The translations under genes and the position numbers were made by a program. DNA of 11,415 nucleotides. Origin: Fluviibacter sp964387485 (lineage in GTDB: Bacteria > Pseudomonadota > Gammaproteobacteria > Burkholderiales > Rhodocyclaceae). The notes under the pieces are model-generated. The model had not been told where the DNA came from, made no database searches, and saw only the letters and a program-made list of their open reading frames with translations. Position 1 is the stretch's first letter, and each line of letters starts with the position of its first letter. Positions 7,476 to 11,415 of the stretch are shown here, one piece after another. Location of the stretch: assembly GCA_964387485.1 (NCBI GenBank), contig CAYLWV010000052.1, forward strand, positions 1-11,415, read 5' to 3'.

Positions 7476-8782
7476 GCGGTGTTGAATCGACCCTGAAGCC
7501 CAGTGTGTGGCGCGCCCTCTGGACGCGCCACATGGCTATTTGCGTGCTGATTGGTTTTGCTTCCGGTCTGCCACTGTATTTGTTGTTGAACCTGGTGCCC
7601 GCCTGGTTGCGTTCCAGCGGCGTTGATCTCAAAACCATCGGTCTTTTTGCGCTGATCCAGTTTCCCTATACGTGGAAATTTCTCTGGGCGCCGCTGCTGG
7701 ATCGTTACGGGTTGAATTTCCTCAAGCTCGGGCGTCGTCGGGGTTGGATGCTGGTCACGCAGCTGGGCCTGGTCGGGGCGATTGGTGTCCTCGGGGGCTA
7801 TGATCCGCACAGTGGCATCAGCACCATCATGTTGATTGCCGCACTGGTGGCCGTGTTCTCGGCTACGCAGGATATTGCGCTGGACGCGTTTCGCCGTGAG
7901 CTGCTCAGTGATGACGAGTTGGGCCTTGGCAACTCGGTGTTCGTGAATGCCTATCGTGTGGCCGGTCTGGTGCCGGGTTCCGTGTCGCTGATTCTGGCGG
8001 ACCACCTTCCCTGGAACGAGGTGTTCTGGATCACGGCCGCCTTCATGTTGCCGGGCGTTTTTTGTACCTTCTGGGTTAAAGAACCGAGTGGCGATGATCT
8101 TGCCCCCCGCACCCTGAAGCAGGCAGTCGTTGAACCCTTTAACGAGTTCATTCAACGGGCCGGCTGGAAGAGTGCGCTGACCGTGCTGGCTTTTATCTTC
8201 TGCTACAAACTCGGTGACTCGTTGTGTACCGCGCTCGCTACGCCCTTTTATCTGGATATGGGTTACGCCAAAAGCGATATCGGGCTCGTCGCTAAAAATG
8301 CCGGGCTATGGCCGGCGGTGATCGGTGGCTTGCTGGGTGGCCTGTGGATGGTCAAGTTGGGCATTAACCGCGCCCTCTGGCTCTTCGGTGTGGTTCAGGT
8401 GGTGTCTATTTTCGGGTTTGCCTGGTTGGCCGCCGCCGGCACTCAGGGCAGTATTGGTCCGGCCGAGCTGAGCAGTTTGGCCATCGTCATCGGTTTTGAA
8501 GCGCTGGGCGTCGGTCTGGGCACGGCGGCTTTCGTAGCCTTTATTGCCCGCTCGACCAATCGAGCCTACACCGCCACGCAGTTTGCCCTGTTTACCAGTT
8601 TGGCCGCTGTGCCGCGCACCTTGGTGAATGCTTCGGCCGGTTGGCTGGTCGAGCAGCTGGGTTGGTATGGCTTCTTCTGGTTGTGTGCGGTGCTGGCCAT
8701 CCCGGGCATGCTGTTGCTGTTCAAGGTGGCACCGTGGTCGGGCGATGTTCAAAACACGGCGAGTGAGGTGCCGGCCAAATGA
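7472..8782 (+). CDS. ampG: AmpG-family muropeptide permease (major facilitator superfamily)
   Basis: An inner-membrane transporter of 436 residues with about twelve hydrophobic segments. AmpG imports GlcNAc-anhydroMurNAc-peptides released from the cell wall for recycling. The family pattern is clear at the start (IGFASGLPLYLLLNLVPAWL, then DLKTIGLFALIQFPYTWKFLWAPLLDR) and in GRRRGWMLVTQ. ATQDIALDAFRREL contains the conserved acidic pair Asp134 and Asp138. Further on come CYKLGDSLCTALATPFYLDMGY and FALFTSLAAVPRTL. Its ATGA start overlaps metW. In organisms with chromosomal AmpC, AmpG feeds the inducing muropeptides; no beta-lactamase or AmpR gene is visible here. The exact substrate is inferred from family membership. 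Confidence 0.9.
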   Translation: MSGVESTLKPSVWRALWTRHMAICVLIGFASGLPLYLLLNLVPAWLRSSGVDLKTIGLFALIQFPYTWKFLWAPLLDRYGLNFLKLGRRRGWMLVTQLGLVGAIGVLGGYDPHSGISTIMLIAALVAVFSATQDIALDAFRRELLSDDELGLGNSVFVNAYRVAGLVPGSVSLILADHLPWNEVFWITAAFMLPGVFCTFWVKEPSGDDLAPRTLKQAVVEPFNEFIQRAGWKSALTVLAFIFCYKLGDSLCTALATPFYLDMGYAKSDIGLVAKNAGLWPAVIGGLLGGLWMVKLGINRALWLFGVVQVVSIFGFAWLAAAGTQGSIGPAELSSLAIVIGFEALGVGLGTAAFVAFIARSTNRAYTATQFALFTSLAAVPRTLVNASAGWLVEQLGWYGFFWLCAVLAIPGMLLLFKVAPWSGDVQNTASEVPAK

Positions 8783-9510
8783 GTGCACAAGCACTGATCG
8801 ATGCCGCTCATCGGCTATCTGACAAACTGAGCGGGCTGGCCTTTTCGGCGCCGGTCTCCCATGTGTATAACCCGTTGGATTATGCGGGCGCAGCACATGA
8901 CCAATATCTGACACAGTGGGGCGCACACCCGCAGCCACGCCGGGTCATTTTTCTGGGTATGAACCCCGGCCCTTTCGGGATGGTGCAGATCGGCGTGCCC
9001 TTTGGTGAGGTCGGTATCGTGCATGAGTGGTTGCGGATTAACGCCCCGATTCGTCAGCCGCTGCACATGAACCCCAAGCGCCCGATTGAAGGTTGGGCAT
9101 GTAGCCGTTCGGAAGTCAGTGGTCGCCGTTTGTGGGGCTTGTTCCGCGAGCGGTTCCAAACGCCCGAGGCATTTTTTGCCGAACACTTTGTTGCCAATTA
9201 TTGCCCCCTGGCTTTTTTTGACCAGGGGCGCAACGTCACACCGGATAAATTGCCCGCTGCAGAAATGGCACCGGTTATCGAAGCCTGCGACGAACATCTG
9301 CGCACCCTGGTAAAAGCCATGCAGCCAGACTGGGTCATCGGTGTCGGTGCTTATGCCCAGGCCCAGGCCGAACGGGCACTAGCCAGTTGTGTGCGTCAAC
9401 CGAAAATCGGCCGGGTGCTGCATCCGAGCCCGGCGTCACCAGCCGCCAATAGGGGTTGGGCGGAGGCTGCAACGAAGCAGTTGATCGAGCAGGGTCTCTG
9501 GATGGCTTAA
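8779..9510 (+). CDS. SMUG1-type (family 3) uracil-DNA glycosylase
   Basis: Cuts uracil (and, in studied homologues, some oxidised pyrimidines) from DNA to begin base-excision repair. The 243-residue protein has both catalytic motifs. Motif 1, GMNPGPFGMVQIGVPFGEV, contains the water-positioning Asn62. Motif 2, HPSPASPAANRGW, contains His215. The middle also follows vertebrate SMUG1 as I remember it: PKRP, then SEVSGRRLWGLFRE, CPLAFFDQGRNVTPDKLPA and GVGAYAQ. The usual Thr of the animal QTGVPFG segment is Ile here. It is not a family 1 (Ung) enzyme, which has GQDPYH instead. The start overlaps the ampG stop (ATGA), so it is translationally coupled as the last gene of the run. Its TAA overlaps the stop of the opposing ion-channel gene. 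Confidence 0.94.
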   Translation: MSAQALIDAAHRLSDKLSGLAFSAPVSHVYNPLDYAGAAHDQYLTQWGAHPQPRRVIFLGMNPGPFGMVQIGVPFGEVGIVHEWLRINAPIRQPLHMNPKRPIEGWACSRSEVSGRRLWGLFRERFQTPEAFFAEHFVANYCPLAFFDQGRNVTPDKLPAAEMAPVIEACDEHLRTLVKAMQPDWVIGVGAYAQAQAERALASCVRQPKIGRVLHPSPASPAANRGWAEAATKQLIEQGLWMA

Positions 9511-10481
9511 GACTGAATACGATAAATCAGGTAGACGGCAAACAGCAGATCAGCCGCGCCGAGTGATAGCGCCAGAGCGGTATCCACTTTCTTGTGTGCG
9601 GTGCTGTTGCCTTTGTCCTGCAGGTTGAAGGAATACACCGTCACCATAAAGTAAATCAGCGCTTGCAATAGACCAAAGACCACAATTTGTTCGGCGATGG
9701 TGATGTGATTGCTTTCTGGCAGCTGCGTCAGAATCAGATAGTGCGAAGAAACCAGCGCAAAAATCGCCGTAGTACCCACCCCGAAACGCGCGCCCTGCGT
9801 GGTCGGTAGCAGCGATGTAAAAAACAGAATCAGAATGGCCACCATAGGCGCAAAAATCAGTTTCATGCCGGACAGCATGCTGATGCGCGAGAGCAGCAGT
9901 TCGTAATTGAGTTGTGATGACACGAAGGCCTCGTTGGTCTTGCCATCGGTGTAACCGAAGTTGGTTGGGTATTCGTTAAGCGTAATGAAGGCATTGTCGC
10001 CATTGACCCGCCAACCAGGAATCTCTAAGCGGGGGTTCAATCGCATGTGGGCCTCATCAAGGCGATAGTTCACGACCTGGGCGCCCTGCTCTACTTCTTC
10101 AATCTGAATCAGCAGCTTTTGTGCATCGAAGGGAAACTTCTCGATATCAAATTTATTCGGGACGCTCGCCACAATATCCACACCTGCCCAGTGCATCCCT
10201 GATTTACCCATCTGGCCATCGTACTCATCGCGCCGGTGATTGATTGTGGCGCCCTTGATGGTAAAGGTTTTGTTCGGGTGTAGGTTCGGATTACGCCAAC
10301 GAAACCACAGCGTCATATCCACCACATAGTTGCCCTTCACATACGAAAGACTATCTACACGGTTGATGTAGATGCCGACATCGACATCAGGGTCGTTAGT
10401 CGGCGCCTGTGTTGCTGCGAGCACAGGCCAGGTGAGAGAGAGCAATGCTAACAGGAGCAAGCGCTTGAGGAGTGTCAACAT
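9507..10481 (-). CDS. Prokaryotic pentameric ligand-gated ion channel (Cys-loop receptor superfamily)
   Basis: A 324-residue membrane protein with the full pLGIC layout. A signal peptide covers residues 1-22 (Lys6-Arg7, leucine-rich core, cleavage after VLA). A beta-rich extracellular domain, about 30-195, contains the WFRW strand and the Pro-loop FPFDAQ (116-121) inside KFPFDAQKLLIQIE. Four membrane segments follow: M1 about 203-225 ending LLP, M2 231-253, M3 about 262-285 and M4 about 301-321. A short basic M3-M4 loop replaces the large eukaryotic one. Five copies should form an inner-membrane channel opened by an unknown ligand or protons. Counting back from the conserved LP (Pro255), M2 reads Gly(-2')-Ala(-1')-Arg(0')-Phe-Gly(2')-Val-Gly(4'), with Phe241 at 9' and no acidic filter residue. 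There are no cysteines. It is a single gene 31 bases beyond the gatB terminator. The ATG lacks a clear Shine-Dalgarno. Confidence 0.9.
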   Translation of the reverse strand: MLTLLKRLLLLALLSLTWPVLAATQAPTNDPDVDVGIYINRVDSLSYVKGNYVVDMTLWFRWRNPNLHPNKTFTIKGATINHRRDEYDGQMGKSGMHWAGVDIVASVPNKFDIEKFPFDAQKLLIQIEEVEQGAQVVNYRLDEAHMRLNPRLEIPGWRVNGDNAFITLNEYPTNFGYTDGKTNEAFVSSQLNYELLLSRISMLSGMKLIFAPMVAILILFFTSLLPTTQGARFGVGTTAIFALVSSHYLILTQLPESNHITIAEQIVVFGLLQALIYFMVTVYSFNLQDKGNSTAHKKVDTALALSLGAADLLFAVYLIYRIQS

Positions 10482-10511
10482 GTACAGAGGTTCAAAAGCT
10501 TTGCAAGAAAT

Positions 10512-10542
10512 AAAAATGCCGTCCTGTAGAACGGCATTTTTT
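10512..10542 (-). terminator. Intrinsic terminator after gatB (symmetrical, potentially bidirectional)
   Basis: AAAAATGCCGT (10512-10522) and ACGGCATTTTT (10531-10541) form a perfect 11-bp stem around an 8-base loop. It begins about eleven bases after the gatB stop on the minus strand and ends in a T run, so it should end gatB transcription. The other strand also has a T run, so it could stop RNA entering from the ion-channel side. The remaining 30 bases (10482-10511) must then hold much of the channel gene's own promoter. TTGCAA lies there on the minus strand, but I see no good -10. Confidence 0.88.
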
Positions 10543-10552
10543 GATGAAGAGG

Positions 10553-11415
10553 TTAGCCTAGTTTTTGCCGCAACAGATCATTCACCTGTTGTGGGTTAGC
10601 TTTGCCCTTGGCGGCTTTCATGATCTGGCCAACCAGTGCATTCAGCGCTTTCTCTTTGCCGGCTTTGAACTCGGCTACGTTGCCCGGGTTAGCGGCGATG
10701 ACTTCGTCAACCAAGGCTTCGATAGCGCCGGTATCAGTGATCTGTTTCAAGCCTTGCGCTTCGATGATTTCATCGGCGCTTTTGCCCTGACCCTGCCACA
10801 GCGCATCGAATACTTTCTTGCCGATGGCGTTGGAGATGGTCTGGTCGGCAATGCGGGCGATAAGGCCACCGAGTTGTTCCGGGTTAACCGGTGCGGCGTC
10901 GATGTCGAGGTCTTCACGGTTCAGGCGGGCCGATAGATCACCCATAATCCAGTTGGCGGCTTGTTTCGCCTGGGCGTTACCGGCAGCAACCAGCGTGCTT
11001 TCGAAGTAGCGGGCGATTTCCAGCGAGGCGGTGACGGCGGTGGCATCGTAGGCCGAGAGGCCGAGTGCTTCAAAACGCTGACGCATGGCGTCCGGTAGCT
11101 CCGGCATTTCGCCGCGGACGCGTTCGATCCAGTCGTCGCTGATGATGACGGGCAGCAGATCGGGATCGGGGAAGTAGCGATAATCCATCGCGTCTTCCTT
11201 GGTGCGCATGGCGCGCGTTTCGCCCGTGTCCGGGTCGAACAGCACGGTGGCTTGTTGAATGGCGCGACCTTCTTCCAGTTCGTTGATCTGCCACTGAACC
11301 TCAAAGTCGATGGCTTGCTGCAGGAAGCGGAAAGAGTTGAGGTTCTTGATCTCGCGGCGCGTACCGAAAGGCTGGCCGGGTTTACGCACCGAGACGTTGG
11401 CGTCGCAGCGGAAGG
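10553..11415 (-). CDS. gatB: Asp-tRNA(Asn)/Glu-tRNA(Gln) amidotransferase subunit B (C-terminal part, cut by window edge)
   Basis: GatB belongs to the GatCAB complex, which turns Asp-tRNA(Asn) and Glu-tRNA(Gln) into the correctly amidated tRNAs. About 286 residues are present; the N-terminal part lies beyond the window. The frame is open to the edge (FRCDANVS before VRKPG), so a GTG at 11389 is internal and not a start. Seen in order are FGTRREIKNLNSFRFLQQAI, QATVLFDPDTGETRAMRTKEDAMDYRYFPDPDLLPV (the end of the catalytic cradle), and then the helical YqeY-like tRNA-binding tail. The tail includes QAANWIMGDL, PEQLGGLI, GAIEALVDEVIAANP and VGQIMKAAKGKANPQQVNDLLRQKL. The end matches a full-length C-terminus. 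Its presence suggests that the organism uses transamidation for at least one of these tRNAs. Confidence 0.96.
   Translation of the reverse strand, partial: FRCDANVSVRKPGQPFGTRREIKNLNSFRFLQQAIDFEVQWQINELEEGRAIQQATVLFDPDTGETRAMRTKEDAMDYRYFPDPDLLPVIISDDWIERVRGEMPELPDAMRQRFEALGLSAYDATAVTASLEIARYFESTLVAAGNAQAKQAANWIMGDLSARLNREDLDIDAAPVNPEQLGGLIARIADQTISNAIGKKVFDALWQGQGKSADEIIEAQGLKQITDTGAIEALVDEVIAANPGNVAEFKAGKEKALNALVGQIMKAAKGKANPQQVNDLLRQKLG

Noticed and set aside
7301..8155. A 284-codon minus-strand open frame across metW and ampG
   Set aside because: It is a low-complexity Gln/His/Arg-rich translation antisense to two clear genes, with no motif or credible start signal.
10515..10542. ATGCCGTC in the terminator stem resembles the start of the Neisseria DNA uptake sequence (ATGCCGTCTGAA)
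   Set aside because: Only the first eight bases match, I noticed no other copy in the window, and the stem is explained as an ordinary terminator.
11387..11389. GTG at 11389 as the start of the minus-strand gatB frame
   Set aside because: The frame stays open to the window edge and the upstream codons (FRCDANVS) match GatB, so this is an internal valine.

Overview
The window looks like a chromosomal stretch of a betaproteobacterium. The grounds are a type III (PF08886/TIGR02049-type) glutamate-cysteine ligase, a PTS block of EIIA(Man)-HPr-EI with no sugar permease, and the order metX-metW-ampG. All three are familiar from that class. Assignment to an order such as Neisseriales would be guesswork. 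Base composition is moderately GC-rich, and every large reading frame is intact. I see no IS element, phage gene, tRNA, rRNA or CRISPR array.

Layout. 1-736 (minus) is the N-terminal half of an ABC-F ATPase of the YbiT type, cut by the window edge. 737-844 is a divergent promoter region with a small hairpin. 845-9510 (plus) is a compact run of nine genes with gaps of at most 21 bases and three consecutive 4-base ATGA overlaps: gshA, apbE, EIIA(Man), ptsH (HPr), ptsI (EI), metX, metW, ampG and a SMUG1-type uracil-DNA glycosylase. 9507-10481 (minus) is a pentameric ligand-gated ion channel (pLGIC) that meets the glycosylase tail to tail in a shared TTAA. 10512-10542 is a perfect 11-bp hairpin terminator. 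10553-11415 (minus) is the 3' part of gatB, cut by the window edge. No stretch over 300 bases lacks a gene; the longest gap is the 108 bases at 737-844.

How the genes work together. The run may be one transcription unit, as no terminator is visible between its genes. It links first-step glutathione synthesis, flavinylation of membrane electron-transfer proteins, a regulatory phosphorelay (EI to HPr to EIIA), methionine entry (MetX with MetW), muropeptide uptake (AmpG) and removal of uracil from DNA. MetX-MetW is a known functional pair and EI-HPr-EIIA a known relay; functional links among the other genes are only inferred from spacing.

The most notable item is the channel. It is a complete, cysteine-free prokaryotic pLGIC whose second membrane segment reads G-A-R at positions -2', -1' and 0', followed by glycines at 2' and 4'. 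That resembles the P-A-R motif of animal anion-selective receptors more than the acidic filters of GLIC or nicotinic receptors. Its gene is lower in GC than the neighbours, which hints at transfer. Secondary points are a bacterial SMUG1 very like the animal enzyme, the absence of gshB beside gshA, an ApbE with several substituted motif positions, and a possibly leaderless gshA transcript.
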